A DNA stretch of 13,389 bases from Bacteroidetes bacterium UBA4009 (lineage in GTDB: Bacteria > Bacteroidota > Bacteroidia > NS11-12g > UBA9320), in the NCBI GenBank assembly GCA_002384205.1, contig DGBH01000082.1:505-13893 (forward strand), given 5' to 3'. Positions 1 through 6,583 of the stretch are shown here, piece by piece (position 1 is the stretch's first letter; each line of letters opens with the position of its first letter). The translations under genes were made by a program, and so were the position numbers. The notes beneath the pieces were generated by a model. The model had not been told where the DNA came from and searched no databases. It was given only the letters and a program-made list of their open reading frames with translations.

Positions 1-45
1 TTGGGTACTCGCTATTCGGTTTCTTACTTCTTTAAGATTAGCCAT
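1..45 (-). CDS. atpG: ATP synthase F1 subunit gamma, N-terminal fragment
   Basis: The minus strand from 45 reads ATG and fifteen codons giving MANLKEVRNRIASTQ, the typical opening of the F1 gamma subunit (the central rotor shaft that couples c-ring rotation to catalysis). The frame runs off the window edge, so only the start of the N-terminal helix is seen. It begins 5 nt after the atpA stop codon, which fits the usual alpha-gamma gene order. The match rests on 15 residues plus position, but both agree. Confidence 0.85.
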   Translation of the reverse strand, partial: MANLKEVRNRIASTQ

Positions 46-50
46 TCCTA

Positions 51-1628
51 TTAGTTATAGTTTTTAGCAATCTCTGCTCCTACTGTTTCGATAGTGCTAG
101 TGATAGTGTCATCTAACTTACCTGCTGAAAGCGCATCTAAAACATCTTGATGATCAGAAGTCATTTTCATAAGAAATTCTTCTTCGAACTTTCTAACTTG
201 ATTTACAGGAACCGATTTAAGTAACCCTTTAGTTCCAAGGTATATAATCGCTACTTGCTTACCTACTGAAAGTGGTGAGAATTGAGGTTGTTTCAGAATC
301 TCCACATTTCTAGCTCCTTTCTCAAGGACACCTTTAGTTGCAGCATCTAAGTCCGAACCAAATTTAGCAAATGCTTCTAACTCTCTATATTGCGCTTGAT
401 CTAGTTTCAACGTACCAGAAGTTTTTTTCATTGACTTTGTTTGGGCATTTCCCCCAACACGAGAAACTGAAATACCCACGTTAATGGCTGGACGAACACC
501 AGAGTTGAACAAATCAGACTCTAGGAATATTTGACCATCGGTAATGGAAATTACGTTAGTTGGAATATAAGCAGAAACGTCACCAGCTTGTGTTTCGATA
601 ATAGGCAATGCTGTCAACGATCCTCCTCCTTTTACCAAATGTTTGATAGACGGGGGTAAATCATTCATCGCCTGCGCAATTCCATCATTGCTATTTACCT
701 TGGCTGCTCTTTCTAACAAACGAGAGTGTAGGTAGAAAACGTCACCTGGATACGCTTCACGTCCTGGAGGTCTTTTCAATAGAAGAGACACCTCACGATA
801 AGCTACAGCTTGCTTTGACAAATCATCATAGACTATAAGGGCTGGACGACCAGTATCTCTAAAGAATTCACCTATCGCAGCACCTGCCATTGGAGCATAA
901 AACTGCATAGGTGCAGGATCTGCAGCCGTTGCAGCAACAACTACGGTATATGCCATAGCACCTTTTGCTTCAAGAGAATTTACTACTTGCTTAACTGTAC
1001 TTGCTTTTTGACCACAAGCTACATATATACAGAATACGGGATTGCCCGCATCATAAAATTCTTTTTGATTAATAATTGTATCAATAGCAACCGCAGTTTT
1101 ACCTGTTTGTCTGTCACCAATGATAAGCTCACGTTGACCACGACCAACTGGTATCATAGCATCGATTGCTTTGATTCCTGTTTGTAATGGCTCTGTAACT
1201 GGTTCACGGTAAATTACTCCCGGAGCTTTACGCTCAAGAGGCATTTCATATGTTTCACCCGTAATTGTGCCCTTACCATCTATAGGTTGGCCTAAGGTAT
1301 TTACAACTCTACCTAACATACCTTCACCTACTTTAAGTGAAGCAATTCTGTTGGTTCTTTTTACGGTATCACCTTCTTTAATCTCAGTGGAACTACCCAA
1401 AAGTACGGCACCCACGTTATCTTCCTCTAAGTTAAGAACGATACCTTGTACTCCATTATCAAATTCGATAAGCTCTCCTGACTTTACTTGTGTCAATCCG
1501 TAAATACGAGCGATACCATCACCTACTTGTAGTACTGTGCCTACTTCTTCTAATTGAGCATCGGTTTTTACTCCTGCTAATTGCTCTTTTATTATACTAG
1601 AAACTTCGTCTGGTCTTATTGCAGCCAT
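51..1628 (-). CDS. atpA: ATP synthase F1 subunit alpha
   Basis: This is the non-catalytic nucleotide-binding subunit of the F1 head, alternating with beta in the hexamer. The product has 525 residues, slightly longer than the 513 of E. coli. The Walker A loop GDRQTGKT lies at residues 171-178, a Walker B-like LIVYDD stretch at about 264-269, and the conserved VSRVGG with the arginine finger (R390) that completes the catalytic site on the neighbouring beta subunit at 388-393. The N-terminal beta-barrel (about 27-95) and C-terminal helical domain are both present. The loop at about 313-335 ([15 protein letters not shown] region) is longer than in proteobacteria, which I associate with Bacteroidota alpha subunits. 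The ATG at 1628 lies 9 nt after the atpH stop. No Shine-Dalgarno sequence is visible, as usual in this phylum. Confidence 0.98.
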   Translation of the reverse strand: MAAIRPDEVSSIIKEQLAGVKTDAQLEEVGTVLQVGDGIARIYGLTQVKSGELIEFDNGVQGIVLNLEEDNVGAVLLGSSTEIKEGDTVKRTNRIASLKVGEGMLGRVVNTLGQPIDGKGTITGETYEMPLERKAPGVIYREPVTEPLQTGIKAIDAMIPVGRGQRELIIGDRQTGKTAVAIDTIINQKEFYDAGNPVFCIYVACGQKASTVKQVVNSLEAKGAMAYTVVVAATAADPAPMQFYAPMAGAAIGEFFRDTGRPALIVYDDLSKQAVAYREVSLLLKRPPGREAYPGDVFYLHSRLLERAAKVNSNDGIAQAMNDLPPSIKHLVKGGGSLTALPIIETQAGDVSAYIPTNVISITDGQIFLESDLFNSGVRPAINVGISVSRVGGNAQTKSMKKTSGTLKLDQAQYRELEAFAKFGSDLDAATKGVLEKGARNVEILKQPQFSPLSVGKQVAIIYLGTKGLLKSVPVNQVRKFEEEFLMKMTSDHQDVLDALSAGKLDDTITSTIETVGAEIAKNYN

Positions 1629-1637
1629 TATGTTGTT

Positions 1638-2177
1638 TTAATTATAAATTAATTGTTTTCTAATTTCTCTAAGTTCTTTTGACACGCTTTTATCTAGCAG
1701 CTTGTCTTCGTGCTTAATGATTATACCTCCAATAATAGTTGGATCCACTACATTTGTTATTTCGATATCACTCTTACCAATCAAAGTCTCCACATACTTT
1801 TTCATTTTTGCATGGGTAGCCTCATTCATAGGCATGGCAGATATCACAGTAGCACTTGCTATGCCTTTCATCTCTTTATATGAGGCGATGAAATTAGTAG
1901 CCACCATGTGTAGCTCTCCCTCTCTCTTTTTATCTACTAAGAAAGAAACAAAGCTTCGAGTTAACTCATTTGTATTTGCAAATACTTTGGTTAAGATAGC
2001 CTTTTTAGCCGCAGATGCCACTATTGGGTTATTAAGTAGGTTGGTAAGCTCTCTAGACTCTGAGCAAATTGTCGCTACGGCGTCCATGTCATTCTTAACT
2101 TCCTCCAGTTTACTCCCTACAATAGCTAGGTCTAACAATGATTTTGAATATCGTGATGCTATTCTGCTTGATGCCAT
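1638..2177 (-). CDS. atpH: ATP synthase F1 subunit delta (OSCP-like)
   Basis: The delta subunit belongs to the peripheral stalk, joining the top of the F1 alpha/beta head to the b subunits. The product has 179 residues, the normal family length. The N-terminal part (about 1-105) has the family pattern, starting with the IASRYSKSLLDLA helix. The C-terminal region carries the characteristic VVDPTIIGGIIIKHEDKLLD segment (about 142-161), followed by the terminal SKELREIRKQL helix. It sits between atpF (8-nt gap) and atpA (9-nt gap), the canonical b-delta-alpha order, and is surely co-transcribed with them. Confidence 0.96.
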   Translation of the reverse strand: MASSRIASRYSKSLLDLAIVGSKLEEVKNDMDAVATICSESRELTNLLNNPIVASAAKKAILTKVFANTNELTRSFVSFLVDKKREGELHMVATNFIASYKEMKGIASATVISAMPMNEATHAKMKKYVETLIGKSDIEITNVVDPTIIGGIIIKHEDKLLDKSVSKELREIRKQLIYN

Positions 2178-2185
2178 AGGGTCTA

Positions 2186-2689
2186 TTAATTAGCTGGTGA
2201 TTGATTAAGGTAAGTATCTACTAAAGCCTGCTGGGCAGTTTTATCACTCAATTCTTTTCTTATCACTTTTTCAGCAATATCTATAGAAAGTTCACTCACA
2301 TGCTTTTTAATATCAGCAAGGGCTTGATTTTTCTCCTTCTCTATCTCCGCTCTAGCGGCATTTATAAGTCGATTACTTTCATCAGTAGCTGAAAGTTTTG
2401 CGTCAGACATGATTTTCTCTTTCACCTCTCTCGCTTCTTTCAGTATTTGCTCACGTTCTAATCTGGCTTCAGCAAGCAGTTTTTCATTATCTGCTTTTAG
2501 TCCACTCATTTGAGCTTTCGCTTCTTCAGCTGATTTGAGCGAACGCTCGATAAACTCTTCTCTGTCTTTTAAAGCTTTGAGAATATCTTTCCACGCAAAC
2601 TTTTTTAGCAGACCAAGTACCACCAAAAAGGCGATACTCGTCCATAACATTGTCCCAGGTTCAGGGGAAAGTGATAAAAGAATTACCAT
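2186..2689 (-). CDS. atpF: ATP synthase F0 subunit b
   Basis: Subunit b forms the dimeric peripheral stalk that keeps F1 from turning with the rotor. The 167-residue product has one N-terminal membrane helix (about 13-29, TMLWTSIAFLVVLGLL), then the typical polar turn KKFAWKDILKALKDRE, and from there to about residue 140 a continuous charged helix rich in Glu, Lys and Ala that should form the right-handed coiled coil. The C-terminal VSELSIDIAEKVIRKELSD segment (about 130-148) matches the delta-binding end of b subunits. It lies 12 nt after atpE and 8 nt before atpH. An internal Met14 also precedes the membrane helix, but the first ATG fits the operon spacing better. Confidence 0.96.
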   Translation of the reverse strand: MVILLSLSPEPGTMLWTSIAFLVVLGLLKKFAWKDILKALKDREEFIERSLKSAEEAKAQMSGLKADNEKLLAEARLEREQILKEAREVKEKIMSDAKLSATDESNRLINAARAEIEKEKNQALADIKKHVSELSIDIAEKVIRKELSDKTAQQALVDTYLNQSPAN

Positions 2690-2701
2690 CTTACTGCCTA
2701 A

Positions 2702-2947
2702 TTATCCTAGAACAACGAGTAGACATACAATCACCGCGAATAATGCCACACCTTCTACAAGTGCTGCTGCAACGATCATGTTTGCTCTTAAATCTCCTAA
2801 AGCCTCCGGCTGACGAGCCATGGACTCTAACGCTGATCCACCAATACGGCCAACACCAATACCAGCACCAATAGCGGCTAAACCTGCTCCAACACCAGCC
2901 CAACCAGCTGCAGCTGTCATTTCTAATAAAATTGAAAGTAATTCCAT
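2702..2947 (-). CDS. atpE: ATP synthase F0 subunit c (proteolipid)
   Basis: This is the rotor-ring subunit, an 81-residue hairpin of two membrane helices joined by the polar loop ARQPEA (about 44-49). Helix 1 carries the ring-packing glycine motif GAGIGVG (27-33). Helix 2 carries the ion-binding carboxylate E65 in AALVEGVALF. The residue after the glutamate is Gly rather than Ser or Thr, and the helix-1 position that is Gln in Na+-type rings is Val32, so I infer proton rather than sodium coupling. The 46-nt T-rich stretch upstream (2948-2993) separates it from atpB and holds no gene. Confidence 0.97.
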   Translation of the reverse strand: MELLSILLEMTAAAGWAGVGAGLAAIGAGIGVGRIGGSALESMARQPEALGDLRANMIVAAALVEGVALFAVIVCLLVVLG

Positions 2948-2993
2948 TTTTTTTGTTTTTATTTATTTGTTTGAATTTTGAATAATATACTTT

Positions 2994-4118
2994 TTAATGA
3001 TGAGCTTCTTCAACAGCCGAGCCAAAATATAAGGCTGCCAAGAGAGTAAATACGTATGCTTGTAAAAATGCCACTAATAACTCAATGAAGTTCATGAAAA
3101 TCATGAAAATTAATGACCCAGCTCCTACTCCGTATCCACCAGCAACACTTGATTCGCCAAATATGAAAATTAGGCTAACAAAAGCCAAGATAATAATGTG
3201 ACCCGCTGTAATATTGGCAGTGAGTCGTATCATTAAAATTATAGGTTTTAGGAAAATTTGAAAGACTTCGATAGGCACCAAAATCAGTTTAATCGCAAAG
3301 GGTACATTTGGAGGCCAAAAGATATGCATCCAATATCCTTTGTTTGCATTTATGGTAGTTATTACAAATACACAAAGTGCTAAAATAACCGTAACTCCTA
3401 TTGTCCCCATAATATTAAACCCTCCCACAAATGGTATAAGTCCTAACATATTTGCTAGCCAGATAAAGAAGAAAGTGGTAAGTAGAAAAGGCAAAAATTT
3501 ATCGGCCTTTTTCTCACCAATCGAAGGTACAACAATATCGTCTCGAACAAATAAAACCAAGCTCTCTATGAGTGTTTGAACTCCGGATGGTGCTTGATTC
3601 TTATTCCTTTTGTACTTTCTAGCTGCCGTAACAAATAGTAAAAGAAGCAAAAATCCCGTAATAATAAATCCAAAAACTGATTTTGTTATTGACAGATCAA
3701 ATGGTTTCAAAGTCGTGCTTGATACCTCACCGTTTTCCACGGATAAAGCACCATCTGTACCCACTTTAAATATATGCTCATCAACCATCACATAATTCTC
3801 ATATTGATATGCGTGAGAAGTTAAACCTGGTATTTGCACTGGATTATGATAAAACTTGCTAGCCGAGAAGAATTTCAAACCATCATCTACCAACAAGATT
3901 GGAAGAGGAATGGAAATATGATTTTCACCAAATGATGCAATGTGCACTTGATGTTGGTCGGCAATGTGATGCATGATCATTTCACCTGCATTAAATGACT
4001 TCTTAGAATGTTCTTCTGAGCCACCAGACGCAAAAGCTGATCCAAAGAGTAAGAAGCTTACACCGAAAGCAAGAACTTTGAAAATTTTATTCCTCGTATG
4101 TGATTGAATTACAGACAT
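2994..4118 (-). CDS. atpB: ATP synthase F0 subunit a, with long exported N-terminal extension
   Basis: Subunit a is the stator half-channel protein that passes protons to and from the c-ring. The product has 374 residues, about 100 more than E. coli AtpB. The extra part is N-terminal: a signal-like hydrophobic stretch (about 12-30, ending GSAFASGG), then a soluble segment rich in His and Asp/Glu (about 31-140) before the first canonical membrane helix (about 146-165). The core is complete: the essential channel arginine is R298 in LMIRLTANITAGHI, and the last helices contain IELLVAFLQAYVFTLL (345-360). Long N-terminal extensions of this kind are known in Bacteroidota subunit a. It is the first structural F0 gene here, preceded by a 247-nt non-coding gap. 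Confidence 0.96.
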   Translation of the reverse strand: MSVIQSHTRNKIFKVLAFGVSFLLFGSAFASGGSEEHSKKSFNAGEMIMHHIADQHQVHIASFGENHISIPLPILLVDDGLKFFSASKFYHNPVQIPGLTSHAYQYENYVMVDEHIFKVGTDGALSVENGEVSSTTLKPFDLSITKSVFGFIITGFLLLLLFVTAARKYKRNKNQAPSGVQTLIESLVLFVRDDIVVPSIGEKKADKFLPFLLTTFFFIWLANMLGLIPFVGGFNIMGTIGVTVILALCVFVITTINANKGYWMHIFWPPNVPFAIKLILVPIEVFQIFLKPIILMIRLTANITAGHIIILAFVSLIFIFGESSVAGGYGVGAGSLIFMIFMNFIELLVAFLQAYVFTLLAALYFGSAVEEAHH

Positions 4119-4151
4119 TTACAATTTAATCTTCCCTTTATTTTAGGCTCG

Positions 4152-4181
4152 CAAGGTAAGCACTAATTCTTTATTTCCAAA
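4152..4181 (-). promoter_or_regulatory. Weak promoter candidate for atpB-atpG
   Basis: On the minus strand TTTG (4181-4178) is followed after 19 nt by TACCTTGC (4158-4151). The spacing and the -33 element fit the Bacteroidota promoter pattern, but the -7 element deviates from TAnnTTTG at its last two positions. A start near 4145 would leave a leader of about 27 nt before atpB. It lies just downstream of the hairpin at 4194-4214, where a promoter for the structural genes would be expected. This is inference only. Confidence 0.3.
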
Positions 4182-4193
4182 CATTGTTTTAAA

Positions 4194-4214
4194 TAAAGAG
4201 TAAAATACTCTTTA
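4194..4214 (-). terminator. Perfect 9-bp hairpin in the atpZ-like to atpB gap
   Basis: TAAAGAGTA and its exact reverse complement TACTCTTTA are separated by AAA. Read in the direction of transcription (minus), the hairpin is followed by TTTAAAAC, so the U-run is short and the stem is AT-rich. It may be a leaky terminator or attenuator separating the accessory genes from atpB-atpG, or an mRNA-stability element. The rest of the gap 4119-4365 contains nothing else I can support. Confidence 0.35.
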
Positions 4215-4365
4215 GCCGCTTAAAATCCCACTAATCGTCCAAAAATCGACTGAAAATTGGTTGTAATAAATGCTAAAAATATACAGTTTAAAGACATTAT
4301 CCTTCTAAAATAAACACTTGATCTGTTTTCGGTTGAGAAAAGATTTTAAGAGTTGAAACATTAAC

Positions 4366-4578
4366 TTACTTAGACATGTCTATTATGAGCTTGTATAATA
4401 CCAAGATTATAGCGGCCACACCTAGTCCCAAAGTAAATAGAGGATATTTATTATTCATATGACCGTCTAAATAATTACCAATCCAGACAAAAACTAGGAT
4501 TGTAGCTACCATTTGAATAGCTAATCCGGAATATTTTAACCATTGCTTAGTAGATTTATGTTCTGGTTCACTTTTCAT
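4366..4578 (-). CDS. AtpZ/AtpI-family accessory protein (second copy)
   Basis: A 70-residue membrane protein with two predicted membrane helices (about 14-34 and 46-66) joined by a short polar loop. It shows the AtpZ-family pattern: KYSGLAIQMVATI at the start of helix 1, a G-x-x-L-D element (GNYLDGH, 34-40), an aromatic/Pro turn (KYPLFT) and a second helix ending in basic residues. Members usually lie just upstream of atpB, as here, and are linked to ATP synthase assembly or, in some bacteria, to divalent cation handling with AtpI. The exact role here is unknown. It lies 73 nt downstream of the AtpI-like gene and is related to the frameshifted gene at 5070-5266. Confidence 0.8.
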   Translation of the reverse strand: MKSEPEHKSTKQWLKYSGLAIQMVATILVFVWIGNYLDGHMNNKYPLFTLGLGVAAIILVLYKLIIDMSK

Positions 4579-4651
4579 GTCCTTCGCAACTATGTCATTA
4601 TATTATATACAAACAAGCTCATCGATATAGTATATATACAAGAACCAATAT

Positions 4652-5068
4652 TTAGCCTTTATCATCAACTATACTTGCATTGGAGTCAATGTTCTTTGAA
4701 TTACGCAATAATGAAACGAGCTCTCTTATTTCAAAAATTGTAAACACTAAATATAAGATCAGATAATATACGATGAACTCTGTAGCCTTAAATTCACTTA
4801 AAACTAAATAAGCAACGATATATAACACTGTCAAAAGCATTCTAAGACCAGTCCCTCCCATTACTCCTGTGAAAAATCGTGAATTAGACTCACTTGTAAC
4901 CGCTTTTTGAGTTCGCTTTCCGATTAACAATCCCGCTATAAAATAAAAAAGTAATGCTGCCCAAAACCACCATTGCTCTTTAGCCTGTGAAAAATATAAA
5001 AATGCAGCGGTACAAACAGCTATAGCAGTGGTTATCACTATTAATTTGGGAACAAATCCTAATTTCAT
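4652..5068 (-). CDS. AtpI-like four-helix membrane protein
   Basis: A 138-residue protein with four predicted membrane helices (about 8-26, 32-50, 71-91 and 96-114) and a polar, acidic C-terminal tail (about 121-138). The RxxLTVLYI stretch after GGTGLR (about 73-84) and the position between AtpZ-like genes and atpB suggest an AtpI-type accessory subunit, a family associated with c-ring assembly. The sequence resemblance is weak, so function is inferred mainly from size, topology and place. Its ATG at 5068 lies 1 nt after the stop of the restored reading frame of the preceding gene, which implies translational coupling. Confidence 0.6.
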   Translation of the reverse strand: MKLGFVPKLIVITTAIAVCTAAFLYFSQAKEQWWFWAALLFYFIAGLLIGKRTQKAVTSESNSRFFTGVMGGTGLRMLLTVLYIVAYLVLSEFKATEFIVYYLILYLVFTIFEIRELVSLLRNSKNIDSNASIVDDKG

Positions 5069-5069
5069 T

Positions 5070-5266
5070 TTATTTAAACTTTCTAATTAACATGAAGATG
5101 ACACTAAATACAGCAAAAAAACTCCAGATAGCAAGAATATTGGTTCAGTTTCAAAATAACTATCTACCCAATCGCCACCATAAACCAAGATAATCACCAA
5201 TGCTACTAACTGAAATCCAATTCCAGCGTAATTTTCCATAGAGTTTGGGTTTGTCTGTTTAGTCAC
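5070..5266 (-). pseudogene. AtpZ-like gene with a single-base frameshift in a T7 tract
   Basis: From the GTG at 5266 (or ATG at 5239) the minus strand encodes TKQTNPNSMENYAGIGFQL and a first membrane helix, then GGDWVDSY and EPIFLLSGV, closely parallel to the AtpZ-like protein at 4366-4578. After GGAG the frame meets seven Ts (5115-5121), reads LLYLVSSSC and stops at 5087-5089. If the tract had eight Ts, the frame would continue as FFAVFSVIFMLIRKFK, giving a second hydrophobic helix with a basic end as the family requires, and stop at 5070-5072, 1 nt before the next ATG. The restored product has 65 residues. The unrepaired one has 59 and only half a second helix. The GTG lies 4 nt after the bactofilin stop. 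Whether this is a real lesion, a sequencing indel or slippage cannot be told from the sequence. Confidence 0.75.
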
Positions 5267-5270
5267 CTCT

Positions 5271-5645
5271 TTATGAATCTATTTTACTTGAAAAATCGCT
5301 GCCCATTAAGCACGCTCCGTTAAGCTGGCCACCAATTTCAATCACTATTTTGGAAGTATTAATATCCCCATTAATAATGCCAGAAGCCTTCAAGAAAAGG
5401 GTGTCTACCACTTTAATACTTCCAGTTACAGTGCCGCTAATATCACACGATTTTGCTTTTATGTCACCAAGTATACTTCCGCTTTGACCGAGCACACATT
5501 TACCTTGAGTGGTAACGTTTCCTTTCACTTTCCCATCAATTCTTAGATCACCATTAGAAACTAAACTGCCTTCAATAGTTGTTCCTTCTCCTAGCACATT
5601 TAATTCTCCTGTTGGTTCCTTATTTTTTTCTTTTTTGCCTAACAT
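5271..5645 (-). CDS. Bactofilin (polymer-forming cytoskeletal protein)
   Basis: A 124-residue protein made almost entirely of the DUF583/bactofilin beta-helix (about 16-115). The regular short repeats of Gly and alternating hydrophobics are visible: TTIEGSLVSNGDLRIDG, KVKGNVTTQGKCVLGQSG, SILGDIKAKSCDISGTV and GIINGDINTSKIVIEIGG. The short N-terminal tail (about 1-14) is charged and rich in Lys and Glu, and the C-terminal tail is short and polar. Bactofilins polymerise without nucleotide and act as scaffolds for cell-wall enzymes. It follows the M23 peptidase by 15 nt in the same direction, the well-known bactofilin-LytM pairing seen for example in Helicobacter cell-shape loci. Confidence 0.92.
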   Translation of the reverse strand: MLGKKEKNKEPTGELNVLGEGTTIEGSLVSNGDLRIDGKVKGNVTTQGKCVLGQSGSILGDIKAKSCDISGTVTGSIKVVDTLFLKASGIINGDINTSKIVIEIGGQLNGACLMGSDFSSKIDS

Positions 5646-5660
5646 ATTTCTGTTTTAATT

Positions 5661-6497
5661 TTAAAAACTAATAAAGTCTAACGGATTTACGGCCACACCA
5701 TTTTTCCATAACTCAAAGTGAAGGTGTGGACCTGATGTGAGTTCACCAGAGTTGCCAACGAGCGCTATTGCATCCCCAAAATTAACAACTGTGCCCTCTT
5801 TTTTAAGTATTACGGCATTGTGTTTGTATACCGAGATAAAATTATTTGGATGCTGAATAACCGCAGTATGTCCACCTGATGCCGTCCATCCACTAAATAT
5901 GACAGTACCTTTTTGCACTGATATTACCGTAGATTTTGATTCTGCTACAATATCAATTGCCAAGTGTTTTTTGCCTACATTAAACGTATCACTTATAACT
6001 CCTTTAAGCGGAGACATAAAATTATAGATATGTTTTTCGCCACTAGCTGACCTCAGCGATATCTCGGATGCCGGTTTGTTGGAGGATGCTTCAGTGCCAA
6101 CTTCAAGTATCGGATTATTATCGATAATTAAGTTGTTTGCAGTAGTATCATAATTAACATCCACATCTTCTCCTGCAAGGACCTTACTTAAAATTTCGGA
6201 TTGCAAATTCAGTTGTGATAAGTTAAGTTCTAAGGAATCTATTTTTTGAATCATCTCAAATTGTTCCAAATTACTGTACTTTGAACTCTTAGTAGGGAAA
6301 ATTCTATTTAATGGAGTATAAGCCAGGAGCATATAAATAACCGTACCAAATATGAATAATCCTACACAAAGAATTATCGCTAAATTAAGTGGTGTAAGGG
6401 TAACTGATAATTTTTCTTCCAAATTCTCATCCCTTCTCAGAATTATTCTGTACCTATTTCTGAAAGTAGTTGATATTTTTTTTCGGAAAGAACCCAC
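5661..6497 (-). CDS. Membrane-anchored M23 (LytM-type) peptidase
   Basis: A 278-residue envelope protein: a basic cytoplasmic N-terminus (1-35), one membrane helix (about 36-60), a coiled-coil segment (about 75-108), a linker, and a C-terminal M23 domain (about 160-274). The zinc and catalytic set is complete: H178 and D182 (HLAID), H226 (YKHN), and H258 and H260 (GPHLHFE). It should therefore be an active peptidoglycan endopeptidase rather than a degenerate LytM activator, probably positioned by the adjacent bactofilin. The start is GTG at 6497: an in-frame TAA lies at 6501-6503, and the next Met is inside the membrane helix. The basic N-terminus matches relatives in this phylum. Confidence 0.92.
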   Translation of the reverse strand: MGSFRKKISTTFRNRYRIILRRDENLEEKLSVTLTPLNLAIILCVGLFIFGTVIYMLLAYTPLNRIFPTKSSKYSNLEQFEMIQKIDSLELNLSQLNLQSEILSKVLAGEDVDVNYDTTANNLIIDNNPILEVGTEASSNKPASEISLRSASGEKHIYNFMSPLKGVISDTFNVGKKHLAIDIVAESKSTVISVQKGTVIFSGWTASGGHTAVIQHPNNFISVYKHNAVILKKEGTVVNFGDAIALVGNSGELTSGPHLHFELWKNGVAVNPLDFISF

Positions 6498-6527
6498 TTT
6501 TTATTAATGATTGACGTATAATTAAAA

Positions 6528-6535
6528 TATTTTTG
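6528..6535 (+). promoter_or_regulatory. -7 element candidate for sprE/porW
   Basis: TATTTTTG matches the Bacteroidota -7 consensus TAnnTTTG exactly and would start a transcript near 6542, about 40 nt before the TTG start at 6584. The only upstream TTG (6511-6513) is 14 nt away, shorter than the usual 17-23 nt, so the -33 half is not well supported. Confidence 0.35.
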
Positions 6536-6558
6536 CTGCTCTTCAGTTAATAAGCTAA

Positions 6559-6566
6559 CAAAGGTA
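6559..6566 (-). promoter_or_regulatory. -7 element candidate for the M23-bactofilin transcript
   Basis: The minus strand reads TACCTTTG, an exact match to TAnnTTTG, placing a start near 6552 and a leader of about 55 nt before the GTG at 6497. No TTG is found at the expected -33 distance. The position upstream of a minus-strand operon in an 86-nt divergent gap gives it some weight. Confidence 0.35.
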
Positions 6567-6583
6567 ATACTAATACTAATAGT

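Noticed and set aside
1702..2193. A 163-codon open frame on the plus strand opposite atpH
   Set aside because: It is fully antisense to a clear atpH, has a hydrophobic low-information composition typical of antisense frames, and has no promoter or family resemblance.
2691..2903. A 70-codon Trp- and Arg-rich frame overlapping atpE on the same strand
   Set aside because: It is the shifted reading of atpE's glycine- and alanine-rich codons, and atpE itself is unmistakable.
4220..4297. A 25-codon minus-strand frame (MSLNCIFLAF...) in the gap upstream of atpB
   Set aside because: It is too short and too AT-rich to distinguish from chance, with no coupling to a neighbour. Conservation would be needed before calling a leader peptide.
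4630..4639. The self-complementary GTATATATAC in the gap between the AtpI-like and AtpZ-like genes
   Set aside because: It is simple alternating AT sequence in an AT-rich gap, with no second copy and no adjoining element to suggest an operator.
5115..5121. Programmed frameshifting at the T7 tract
   Set aside because: No stem-loop or other stimulator stands out downstream, and seven Ts is short for efficient slippage. An indel or a lesion is the simpler reading, though slippage is not excluded.
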